64,000 bases of DNA from UBA1479 sp048263775 (GTDB lineage Bacteria; Pseudomonadota; Alphaproteobacteria; Rhodospirillales; Casp-alpha2). The notes beneath the pieces were generated by a model. That model was not told the DNA's origin, did no database searches, and saw nothing but the letters and a program-made list of their open reading frames with translations. Location of the stretch: contig JBLXDU010000004.1 in NCBI GenBank assembly GCA_048263775.1, forward strand, positions 1 to 64,000, written 5' to 3'. Shown here one piece after another: positions 15,361 through 22,865 of this stretch (position 1 is its first letter; every line of letters starts with the position of its first letter). The position numbers were made by a program, and so were the translations under genes.

Positions 15361-17940
15361 TCAATTTTTCTCAACCTGCTTGGAGGCATTTTCGATAAGC
15401 GCCCATTTGTCCTTGTTCTCAATCGATACGGGACCGAGGGCAACATCAAGGTAAGTCTGAGTGTTCGAGTTATTCCACGTTCGATTGCTTTTGTACTCGG
15501 TCTCTTGAACTTCCCGTTCGAAAGCACGCCGCGCGCCCGATATATCGCCGTCGAGCATTAATTCGGCGATAAGGCGGTGATAGGCCAAGATACGAGAATA
15601 ATGGCTCGGGAAATCGGCAACACCGCGGTCGCTGTCGGCGCCCTTCTTTTGCTCTGCGTACTTCAACTCTCGATATTTGGCGACTGATCGTTCGGAAAAG
15701 TCCCGCACCCTTTCCCATTGGCTGGTCAGCAGAAGGGCTTCGCTCAGGTTCATTTCCATGACCGCGCGCCAGTAATCTGACTGCGGCTTTTCCTCGAGCA
15801 GCTCAAGGCCCTGGATAAAGTAGCTGATAGCGGCACACAGATAAGGCGTTGTGGCGGACAGATCAGTTTCGTCGACGATGGGCGAGCGGTCCTGGCATTC
15901 CCGTTTTCCGGTATTTGCAGCGAAATCCTTGATTTCCTCGCTGTAAACACCTGCGTCATAAAACGCGTCCGCCGTACGGAAGATGAAGTAGATATCCGCC
16001 CCGACATCCATCCGGTACCTTTTTAGGTGGTTGAGCGCGAGTTTAATATCCTTCTTGTCGGTCGCCGCCTGCACGACCGTTTCGGCGATTAGCCGCCGCG
16101 GATAAATGAGTTCTGCATTCTGATCCGCAAAAGTCGGATGCCGGATTGCATCACGCCATGCAGCTAACGCATCCTCCGGCTTCCCTTGATCCACAAGATT
16201 AGTAATCCATTGCGTCCAATTGACCTTCTTGTCCGGCTCCAAGTCGACTAATCGGCGGAAATGCTGTCCGGCCGCTTCATGCTTCTTGTCGCGGCGCAGT
16301 TCACGGGCGAGTAAACCGTGCACATCAAGGCTCGCTTCTTTGAAACGCGGCAATCTCTTGGCGACAGAAGCTATATCTGTACTGTTATCCGAAAGTATTT
16401 GAAACGCTTCAGACTGGGTCAGGGCGGCTTCAAGCAGCTTCATTGCGGGGATACGCCGATCATCATCCGCCATACTGAGACGACCGCGCAAGAAACGACC
16501 CCACACTGAATACATCCTGCCTTGAAGCGTATTTATTTCTTCGCGACCTCGGGCGTCCTTGTCAAAAAAAACATCCAAGGCATCCAACGTCTGCAGAGCA
16601 ATTTCCATGTAGCGGCTTCGCTCTTTGCCTCCCACATCTCCGAGAAGAATCGTCTCCGCATGGGCCCTTGCGTATTCGAACAACAAACCGGCATCACGGA
16701 TCGTTTCAACTATTCCTTTCCCGTTCGCAGAGGCGGTGGGCATGCCACCCAGCCCCGGTTTCACAATAGGCTCCAGCTGGCCAATCGCTTTCGTAAATTC
16801 GCCCGCATCGTTCAATCTGGCGACATCGGCCACGAAAGCGTCAATGCCGTCGGTCGGACGCGTTTTTCGGAGCTTAAGAAGATTCTTCCGAATGACGTGG
16901 ATATCCCAAATGCCATCGACCGACAGGGCCTTGTCCAAAACTGCCATCAATGTTTCGACCGCGTTACTGCGAAGCTGGAGCAATCCACCGCTGATCGTCG
17001 GCCAGCCGCTGACTTGCAGGAGCGTAGGGTCTTTTCTATTCACGCTGCTGCTGTCGATCCCCACAACCGTCATCGTCAGGGTCAGGTCAAAAGAACTCTT
17101 ATTGTATGCCGACTGTGCAAATTTACCCGATACGAAGATGAACGACCAATTCCGCTCTTCGCTCATCTTACTGGACGCCGCTTTATAAATGTCGGGACAG
17201 GCTTGGTCTTTCCCGCCCTTATCGGTTTCTTGCCCGGAATTTGCCAGGAACGATGCCTCGATAGAGGGCAGACGATTCAATCTTAGGACCAAATAATCCT
17301 CGAGTTCGGTTGCATTGAATGCGGACTGTCCAGATTTCTCTTCGGAGCACAGAGGAATAACGAAAACATGCCCTTTCTCTCTCGCCTCCAACTGGGCATT
17401 GTTAATCTGATCGACGAGTTGCGCGGAAAGATCATCTATCTTTGCAATAAGACCGGACAAGGTCGCGCGCACTTCGACTTGTGGACCGATGGGAATGTAA
17501 TCTTCGAAGCTCGGCATATACCTAGAGACCCTGGCCAGGATTGCGAACTCGTTCTCTCCCTTCAATACAATCTCGCCATCGACAACAAAGTCCGCGCGGA
17601 TCGCCGCGTCGGTGTAAATCTCGCGATCGAAGACAAGACGAGAGCGGTCGTTGATATTCTTATTCCAGATTGGTTTGGATCGAGCGCTTTTCCAAAGATC
17701 GGGTTTCGCAATAATCGTAGACGCAGAAATTTCCTTGGCGAATCTCAATTCCAGCGCGGCAGGTATCGCCTGTTTCAGGTGTTCCCGATTCTTAGGTGCG
17801 TCGAAGAAGATAAAATCCTCTACAACGATCCGCCGCTCCTTGCTGCCTGATGCGGCGCGGGCACCATCCAGGCCGGCACACCATACTCCAAGAAACAACA
17901 GCGCAAAGACAGTCCGCGTGCAGAATGAGCCCGGCATCAT
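15361..17940 (-). CDS. large exported protein with TPR-like repeats, island gene 4
   Basis: About 859 aa with an N-terminal signal peptide (hydrophobic FALLFLGVWCAG, cleavage near ARA-AS). Residues about 37-190 form an alpha/beta domain (RRIVVEDFIFFD, then DFVVDGEIVL) vaguely like TolB-N/CsgG-type assembly domains. The region at about 540-720 has helical repeats of TPR character (KKHEAAGQHFRRLVDLEPD, GKPEDALAAWRDAI). The gene overlaps the caspase stop. The first ATG (17946) sits almost on top of the AAGGAG, so the ATG at 17940 is the better start. A scaffold or partner-binding role for the caspase is inferred; the family is not recognised. Confidence 0.75.
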   Translation of the reverse strand: MMPGSFCTRTVFALLFLGVWCAGLDGARAASGSKERRIVVEDFIFFDAPKNREHLKQAIPAALELRFAKEISASTIIAKPDLWKSARSKPIWNKNINDRSRLVFDREIYTDAAIRADFVVDGEIVLKGENEFAILARVSRYMPSFEDYIPIGPQVEVRATLSGLIAKIDDLSAQLVDQINNAQLEAREKGHVFVIPLCSEEKSGQSAFNATELEDYLVLRLNRLPSIEASFLANSGQETDKGGKDQACPDIYKAASSKMSEERNWSFIFVSGKFAQSAYNKSSFDLTLTMTVVGIDSSSVNRKDPTLLQVSGWPTISGGLLQLRSNAVETLMAVLDKALSVDGIWDIHVIRKNLLKLRKTRPTDGIDAFVADVARLNDAGEFTKAIGQLEPIVKPGLGGMPTASANGKGIVETIRDAGLLFEYARAHAETILLGDVGGKERSRYMEIALQTLDALDVFFDKDARGREEINTLQGRMYSVWGRFLRGRLSMADDDRRIPAMKLLEAALTQSEAFQILSDNSTDIASVAKRLPRFKEASLDVHGLLARELRRDKKHEAAGQHFRRLVDLEPDKKVNWTQWITNLVDQGKPEDALAAWRDAIRHPTFADQNAELIYPRRLIAETVVQAATDKKDIKLALNHLKRYRMDVGADIYFIFRTADAFYDAGVYSEEIKDFAANTGKRECQDRSPIVDETDLSATTPYLCAAISYFIQGLELLEEKPQSDYWRAVMEMNLSEALLLTSQWERVRDFSERSVAKYRELKYAEQKKGADSDRGVADFPSHYSRILAYHRLIAELMLDGDISGARRAFEREVQETEYKSNRTWNNSNTQTYLDVALGPVSIENKDKWALIENASKQVEKN

Positions 17941-17942
17941 AA

Positions 17943-20054
17943 TCATTCTCCTTTTCGGAGGCGCGAAATCTCCGGCCAGTTTTGCAGGATCTTCTTTCCG
18001 ATCTCTTCCGCGATTTTCTTTGACAGCAGACTACTGGATATCGCGCGATCGTTCACACCGGCTTCGATTTCGAACTCTACCTTGAAAGGCGCCCCCAAAT
18101 ACGCAGCTCCCCGAGCGGGCTCCGCAACGACCGACAGTTTTTTGATGTCCTCGGTGATATTTGAAAGATGAATGTATGCTTTCAAGACGTGATTCATTTC
18201 GCCGAGCTTGACCGTGTTCTCGGGAAACTTAGGGTCGCCTTTCAACACCAACAGTTTATGGCGAGATATGTCGTCGGAAGTCAGGTTGCTGCAGTAGTTG
18301 TTAACAATATCACTTTCGATAGATTCGACGCTGTGATCCATGGCTCGGAACGCCGGTGAATTTATATACGACTCCAGTTCCGTAGGAATTTCCCGCCAAG
18401 CCAAATAGCGCAGTTGTGTTTCCGGGCCGACACTTTCGGACTGCCAGACACGTTCGATGTCACTCTGCTTCAGGGATTGGAACTGAAAACACGCCGCCAG
18501 AACCTTTTGCGCATCTAGTTCGGGCGCCAACTCTTCGACTATTCTAAGAGCGATGTCCCGTGCCCAAGTTTGGGCATCAGGGAGGCGGCCGTTCAATTTG
18601 TGCGGGATTAGATACCGCAAATTATCGACATAAACCTCCGTGCCCGCGCCGGGGCGGACTGGGCGCACAAACGCCACCTGCATATCCCAATCGTCTTCAG
18701 CCAACTTTCGTGGTCGAAATATGGCGAAGATTTTGCCGCGCGACTGATAGGCAGAACCAAAAGTGTTTTCGGCGAGATCGTGAAATTCGTCCAAAACTTC
18801 GTTCAGGTAAGACGGCAGTGGTTTCCAGTGTTTGAGATAAGCCGGGTCGTTGAATATCGTTCCCACGGCCTTCTCGGATCTTCCGACCTGGCCCTTGGGC
18901 CAACCAACGTCCTTGATTGGTTTGTGATAGGCGCGAACGTGGAAGGCACTGGCAAACTTTGCAGCCAATTGTGTCTCCAGATTCTCATGCAATTTTTTTA
19001 ACTCTTTACGTTTGTCGTCCAGTGCCGGCACTCCTTCGACCGCCGGTATCTTTGGCGCCATCACGTGCCAAAAGAAAAATGGCGCGCGGGCATCGGCCTT
19101 CACCGATTGAAACAGTTCGAAGTTGTCATCGTCCCGATCGTAATAAGCCTTTGGTTTTTGCACCTCGTCTTCGGCAATAACGGGGTCTTCAAGCGTGGCC
19201 AACTCGACGTGGCGCCGGACGTAATCGGACACATCCTCCAAAGATACTTTGTTGTCTCTTTCCCTGCTGCCGTCCCCATAACCATCTGCGTCTGCGGTTT
19301 TTAAAGCGCGCGACAATGCCCATGTGAAATAACCCATCTTCTTAATTGGATGCACATAGGCCTTCGCGCCATCCCGGGCCGCGTAAAAAATGGCTGTTTT
19401 TACGCCGTGGTAATTATCACTGGGAGACGTAGGAGGAGAAAAATTCTTGCTGTTCTTTTTCAAATTGTCGACGCGGCAAGCGTCAACAAAGACCAACTTG
19501 TATTTCGCTTTGACCCCTTCAAGCTTGTCGAGCACCTTGTCTAGCTTCATATGGGTTTTGTCTGAGTTCGTGTCCGTTCCGCCTTTATGGAGGACCAGCG
19601 TCGGATAGCGATCATTCGCTGCGGATTTGAACCCGTGGCCCATGAAGTAAAAAACGAAAACGTCGTCGCTGGTTACAATGACCCTGTCGTTGTCATGGTA
19701 GCCGTTGAAAACTCTAAGAGCGTACTCGAGCTTTCCCTTGTCCGGCCTCCCATAGTTTTCGCTCTCGGGGGTCGCCAGGTATAGGATCGTTCCTTTGTCC
19801 AAGCTGGCGTGAATCCGGAAACTTTCGAGCGCCGCCTCAATTTCTGCGCGCGCCCCGGTCAAATCGACTTTTTTCCCGCCGCCTATAACAGGATCGTTGA
19901 GATCTCCGCCAAACTCCGTCACGATAACGACGACGCCGTGCAACTTGCCTTTCGCTTGGGCCTCTTTGTTAATTGCAAATGAAAGCCCAACGACCAGCGT
20001 GAGGGCCCACACCGTCATCCAAGAAACCCATCGAACGTCACTAATCCAACGCAT
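17943..20054 (-). CDS. secreted caspase-family (peptidase C14) protein, island gene 3
   Basis: Protein of 703 aa with a signal peptide (about residues 10-34, ending AQA) followed by a caspase-like p20 domain (about 38-270). The catalytic dyad looks intact: His140 in FYFMGHGF and Cys193 in LVFVDACR, each after a hydrophobic strand as in C14 peptidases. The remaining 430 residues are unrecognised and may bind partners or substrate. Bacterial caspase homologues cleave proteins after basic or acidic residues; the specificity here is unknown. The start overlaps the preceding phospholipase-like gene by 14 bases, and AAAGGGA precedes the ATG. Export of a caspase to the envelope is unusual compared with cytosolic defence caspases. 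Confidence 0.85.
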   Translation of the reverse strand: MRWISDVRWVSWMTVWALTLVVGLSFAINKEAQAKGKLHGVVVIVTEFGGDLNDPVIGGGKKVDLTGARAEIEAALESFRIHASLDKGTILYLATPESENYGRPDKGKLEYALRVFNGYHDNDRVIVTSDDVFVFYFMGHGFKSAANDRYPTLVLHKGGTDTNSDKTHMKLDKVLDKLEGVKAKYKLVFVDACRVDNLKKNSKNFSPPTSPSDNYHGVKTAIFYAARDGAKAYVHPIKKMGYFTWALSRALKTADADGYGDGSRERDNKVSLEDVSDYVRRHVELATLEDPVIAEDEVQKPKAYYDRDDDNFELFQSVKADARAPFFFWHVMAPKIPAVEGVPALDDKRKELKKLHENLETQLAAKFASAFHVRAYHKPIKDVGWPKGQVGRSEKAVGTIFNDPAYLKHWKPLPSYLNEVLDEFHDLAENTFGSAYQSRGKIFAIFRPRKLAEDDWDMQVAFVRPVRPGAGTEVYVDNLRYLIPHKLNGRLPDAQTWARDIALRIVEELAPELDAQKVLAACFQFQSLKQSDIERVWQSESVGPETQLRYLAWREIPTELESYINSPAFRAMDHSVESIESDIVNNYCSNLTSDDISRHKLLVLKGDPKFPENTVKLGEMNHVLKAYIHLSNITEDIKKLSVVAEPARGAAYLGAPFKVEFEIEAGVNDRAISSSLLSKKIAEEIGKKILQNWPEISRLRKGE

Positions 20055-21429
20055 CGATCTTTCCCTTTATGTCGCCACCAATCTTGTCGGCATCCCACGG
20101 TTTGTCGACTGCCTGATAGGGAATGAGATGAGTCGTCGGATCTCTTTCGGGTGGCGTGATGGTTTCCTGTTCGCCGTACTCAATCACCGATTCATAAGAC
20201 GTATGTAGGTTGTAGTAGGAGGCCAGGGAAAAGATGTTCATGTCCTGCTTTGCGGCGACGTTCCTCCCCGGACTGTAAATTTTCTCAGCAAGGGCGTTGA
20301 AATCTTTTTCATTAACGGCGGCAGAGATCAGCGCTTTGATCTCGTCCTTTTCAAGCTTCATGAGGAGTGTCTTGAACACATCGAACGTCAGCGTGATTGC
20401 CCGGTCGAACTGAATGGCGGCTTTGGACGATGGAACGAACTTGCCGTTTTCGACCGCTGGCGGAAAATCCGGATTCTCCAGCTTCGGATCACCCAGGTAG
20501 GCTAGGCCCGAATGCTGGCGCAGTGAGATTCCGTGATGGTAGATCAAATCCTGAATCATATGGGCCACGACACCCAAGTGAAATGCCGCGTCGAGTGGCG
20601 CATTGCTTCGCGCTAGTGCCAGAACCCGTTTCGCATGAAACGCGACGTATTTTATGAACCGCTCTTTGCCGGCCTCGATCAGGGCGGTTTGATCCTGGGG
20701 CAGGACATCCCTTGTGAAATCGTCGGTATGCGCATGATAGACGTCCCATTTGCCGGACCATCGATAAAGATCCGGGGTTTGTGACGCTCTTGAGATCAGA
20801 ATCGTGTCGTCGATTTTACCATCCGCATTACCACCGTCCCGGACCTTGCAGTCACAAAGTTCCGTGATGGCTGCATCCGTGTTCAAACGTAGGAGTGCCG
20901 CCCGCGTGACGTCCGCATGCCCGAGGTCATGCTTGCCCCAGTTATTGTGAAACGTCTCCGCGAAAAAAGAGTCCGCCTCGATCGTAAGGGAGCCCATGGG
21001 GGCCAGGGCGCGGGGCTCTTTATCCCGCTGTATTTTGTCGGCGGATCTGTATGCATCCAGGTATTTGCAGAGAACCTTTTCCGCAACGAAACTTTTCGGG
21101 TCCAACTCGCGAAAAGCTTTTTCGTTTTGGCGCATGGCTTCGAAGATGACCACATGCGTATAGGAGATCGTATTCTTGTTGTTTTTATTTCGGCGGTTGA
21201 ACAGGCCCTTGTCCGATGTCAAAACACAGTCGGGCAAACCGTTCCCGTTGCCGTTCGTATTGACATCCGCGATTGCGTTTTCCAACGCTTCATAGGCCAA
21301 CGACAGCTTGTCACCGAACTCGTCCGAAGCACGCGCCGTGGGAGGGGAAAAATGCAGCAGCAACGTCGCCAGCACACAGACCATCGCGGTCGTGGTCTTA
21401 TGGTCTTTCTGTTTCGCATCTAACCGCAT
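20041..21429 (-). CDS. secreted zinc phospholipase C-like protein, island gene 2
   Basis: About 462 aa with a signal peptide (hydrophobic core AMVCVLATLLLHF, cleavage near ARA-SD). The central His-rich segment FHLGVVAHMIQD followed by HHGIS (His285, His291, Asp295, His299/300 from the first in-frame codon) resembles the H-x5-H-x3-D-x3-H zinc signature of phospholipase C/S1-P1 enzymes; further His/Asp clusters (KHDLGHAD, HAHTDD) could complete the site. Two Ca-loop-like stretches occur: NTNGNGNGLPD near residue 58 and DGGNADGKIDD near 199. The ATG at 21429 has GAGGG upstream; the in-frame TTG before it lies too close. The substrate may be phospholipid or nucleic acid. Confidence 0.65.
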   Translation of the reverse strand: MRLDAKQKDHKTTTAMVCVLATLLLHFSPPTARASDEFGDKLSLAYEALENAIADVNTNGNGNGLPDCVLTSDKGLFNRRNKNNKNTISYTHVVIFEAMRQNEKAFRELDPKSFVAEKVLCKYLDAYRSADKIQRDKEPRALAPMGSLTIEADSFFAETFHNNWGKHDLGHADVTRAALLRLNTDAAITELCDCKVRDGGNADGKIDDTILISRASQTPDLYRWSGKWDVYHAHTDDFTRDVLPQDQTALIEAGKERFIKYVAFHAKRVLALARSNAPLDAAFHLGVVAHMIQDLIYHHGISLRQHSGLAYLGDPKLENPDFPPAVENGKFVPSSKAAIQFDRAITLTFDVFKTLLMKLEKDEIKALISAAVNEKDFNALAEKIYSPGRNVAAKQDMNIFSLASYYNLHTSYESVIEYGEQETITPPERDPTTHLIPYQAVDKPWDADKIGGDIKGKIDALD

Positions 21430-21503
21430 CAACCGCCCTCATCGTCCTCCCAAAAACGCGATGCTTGGCAAGTCCTCGCTGATTGAACGCCTTTCCTTGC
21501 CGC

Positions 21504-22343
21504 CTACCGCGCGTAGGGCAACAGCGACTTGATTTCTTCTTCACGGATTTCAAGACGCTTGGCCTCTGCATCCAGTTCATTTTTTTGGGCACTTGTCAGC
21601 GCGACGCCGTCACCGTTTTCCCCTTTCAGCAACATCGCCCGTGCATTAGCTCGTTCAGACTTGACCGTCGTTAATTCAGATTCCAACCGCTGCTTTGAAG
21701 GAATGGTTAGCTGGTTCTTCTTCTGTAGTTCTTCAAAACCGCGTCGTAACGCGCATAGGTGGTGGAAATCACTCGCATCTCGAAGCGCCGCTTCGACGCC
21801 GTAATCCTTCATTGGTTTGGATTGGAGCTGCTTGATTTCATCCAGGCGGGCCTCGCGGGATTTGATGATCGCACCCTCGACCAGAATGAGCGCCGTCTGC
21901 TGAAACACCGTCTGAGTAATCTCGGCATTGGCGCCGGTCGCCAATCCGGATGTAACAGCCAGCGCCTCAGTTGCGCCGGAACTGAACAGGGGGGCAACGC
22001 CACCGGCGATCATGGAAATGCTATTGAAGAACAGCTTTCTGCCCGTATCGACCTGCGTGATCTTGCGGAGGTAATCGTTGCAGGCCGTTTGGGAAAGCCT
22101 GAGGATTTGGTCCTGCAGGTCATTACGCATCTGCCGCTTTTTTTCGGCATCGGTCTCGCCATCAATGTCATTTTTTCGGTCTTTCAAAATGACGATGCCG
22201 TCTGCGGCAGGTCCGACTTCCTGCGTTACCTCGTCAACGCCGGAGAATGTGCTGCAACCGGCGAAAACGGTCGCGAATGACAAGATCACGGCGCTCTGCG
22301 CAAGTCGGCTCAGGCCATAAGATCCTAATTTCCGGCTTATCAT
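21504..22343 (-). CDS. predicted lipoprotein, island gene 1
   Basis: Protein of 279 aa with a lipoprotein signal and lipobox FAGC at Cys30, hence membrane-anchored in the envelope. Residues about 107-160 form a Gly/Ala-rich weakly hydrophobic stretch (SISMIAGGVAPLFSSGATEA) that could be an amphipathic or membrane-inserting segment. The C-terminal 70 residues are charged and coiled-coil-like. No family recognised. It is the first gene of the operon, with a GGGGGAG ribosome-binding site and a promoter about 70 bases upstream. The next gene starts 74 bases downstream. Confidence 0.75.
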   Translation of the reverse strand: MISRKLGSYGLSRLAQSAVILSFATVFAGCSTFSGVDEVTQEVGPAADGIVILKDRKNDIDGETDAEKKRQMRNDLQDQILRLSQTACNDYLRKITQVDTGRKLFFNSISMIAGGVAPLFSSGATEALAVTSGLATGANAEITQTVFQQTALILVEGAIIKSREARLDEIKQLQSKPMKDYGVEAALRDASDFHHLCALRRGFEELQKKNQLTIPSKQRLESELTTVKSERANARAMLLKGENGDGVALTSAQKNELDAEAKRLEIREEEIKSLLPYAR

Positions 22344-22412
22344 AGCTCCCCCTCAAACACCCCATATTCGCGATGAAATTTACCTTCACGTTGCAATTTT
22401 GACGAATATTAG

Positions 22413-22441
22413 ATAATTACGAATAATATTTCTACTGTCAA
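22413..22441 (-). promoter_or_regulatory. sigma70-like promoter of the island operon
   Basis: On the minus strand a perfect TTGACA (22441-22436) is followed after 17 bases by AATTAT (22418-22413), four of six matches to TATAAT, in a strongly AT-rich stretch. Transcription would start near 22406, giving a leader of about 60 bases. The remaining gap between the tRNA and gene 1 shows no gene. Confidence 0.55.
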
Positions 22442-22684
22442 ACGGATTGCCCTGCCCGATTTTAGAAACTCGACAATTATCAACTTGATTTTGACCCCGG
22501 CGACCAACGCGAGGATATGACGGACTTCATCCCAAATTTTCCTCGCATTAAGGCACCCAAGACCCGCACCCGCTGGCTCACGCTGGACTACCAAGCGCGT
22601 GCAATTAGCGTCCTGGATGGGTTTGGGCACAATTCGGGCGCATCGGAAAATTATCCCGATGTGGGATCAGACACTAAGTCCTTG

Positions 22685-22739
22685 AAGGGAAATGGTGCCG
22701 CCTGGGTGACTCGAACACCCGACCCTCGCATTACGAATG
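22685..22739 (-). repeat. tRNA-Thr 3' part, putative attR
   Basis: Right partner of the direct repeat at 15098-15152. It covers the 3' part of the intact tRNA from the anticodon stem through CCA, plus eight flanking bases. Because this copy leaves the tRNA complete, it is the end that restored the gene after integration. Confidence 0.8.
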
Positions 22740-22768
22740 CGATGCTCTACCAACTGAGCTAAGGCGGC
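22693..22768 (-). tRNA. tRNA-Thr (anticodon CGT)
   Basis: On the minus strand a full cloverleaf can be drawn: acceptor GCCGCCT/AGGCGGC, D arm with AGCTCAGTTGGTAGAGC, anticodon stem TCGCA/TGCGA around loop TTCGTAA (anticodon CGT, reading ACG), and a T arm with GTTCGAGTC. CCA is encoded. The length is 76 bases. It is the attachment target of the adjacent island. Confidence 0.95.
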
Positions 22769-22865
22769 GACGCGGCCCGAAGGGCGCGTTTTCCAGGCGG
22801 AAACTCTATCAGGCGGGCCTGCAAGTCAAGTTCAAACACGCAGTCCGGGATCAGGGATGCGGCAT

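Larger units (their letters stand above)
15098..22739. mobile_element. tRNA-Thr-associated genomic island carrying a caspase operon
   Basis: About 7.6 kb lies between the intact tRNA-Thr(CGT) gene and a partial copy of its 3' part in direct orientation. Base composition inside is clearly less GC-rich than on both sides, and codon use differs (many A/T third positions). It contains a single four-gene operon on the minus strand. I see no integrase, transposase or relaxase, so the element is either decayed or was mobilised in trans. The five mismatches between the repeats suggest old age or integration of an element from another species. Confidence 0.7.

Noticed and set aside
22409..22630. 73-codon minus-strand frame between the tRNA and island gene 1
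   Set aside because: No recognisable domain or ribosome-binding site, and it overlaps the operon promoter. I looked for integrase remnants here and found none.
22517..22762. 81-codon plus-strand frame ending in the tRNA
   Set aside because: It reads through the reverse strand of tRNA-Thr; the end (WVTRTPDPRITNAMLYQLS) is the well-known false translation of a tRNA, and there is no ribosome-binding site.
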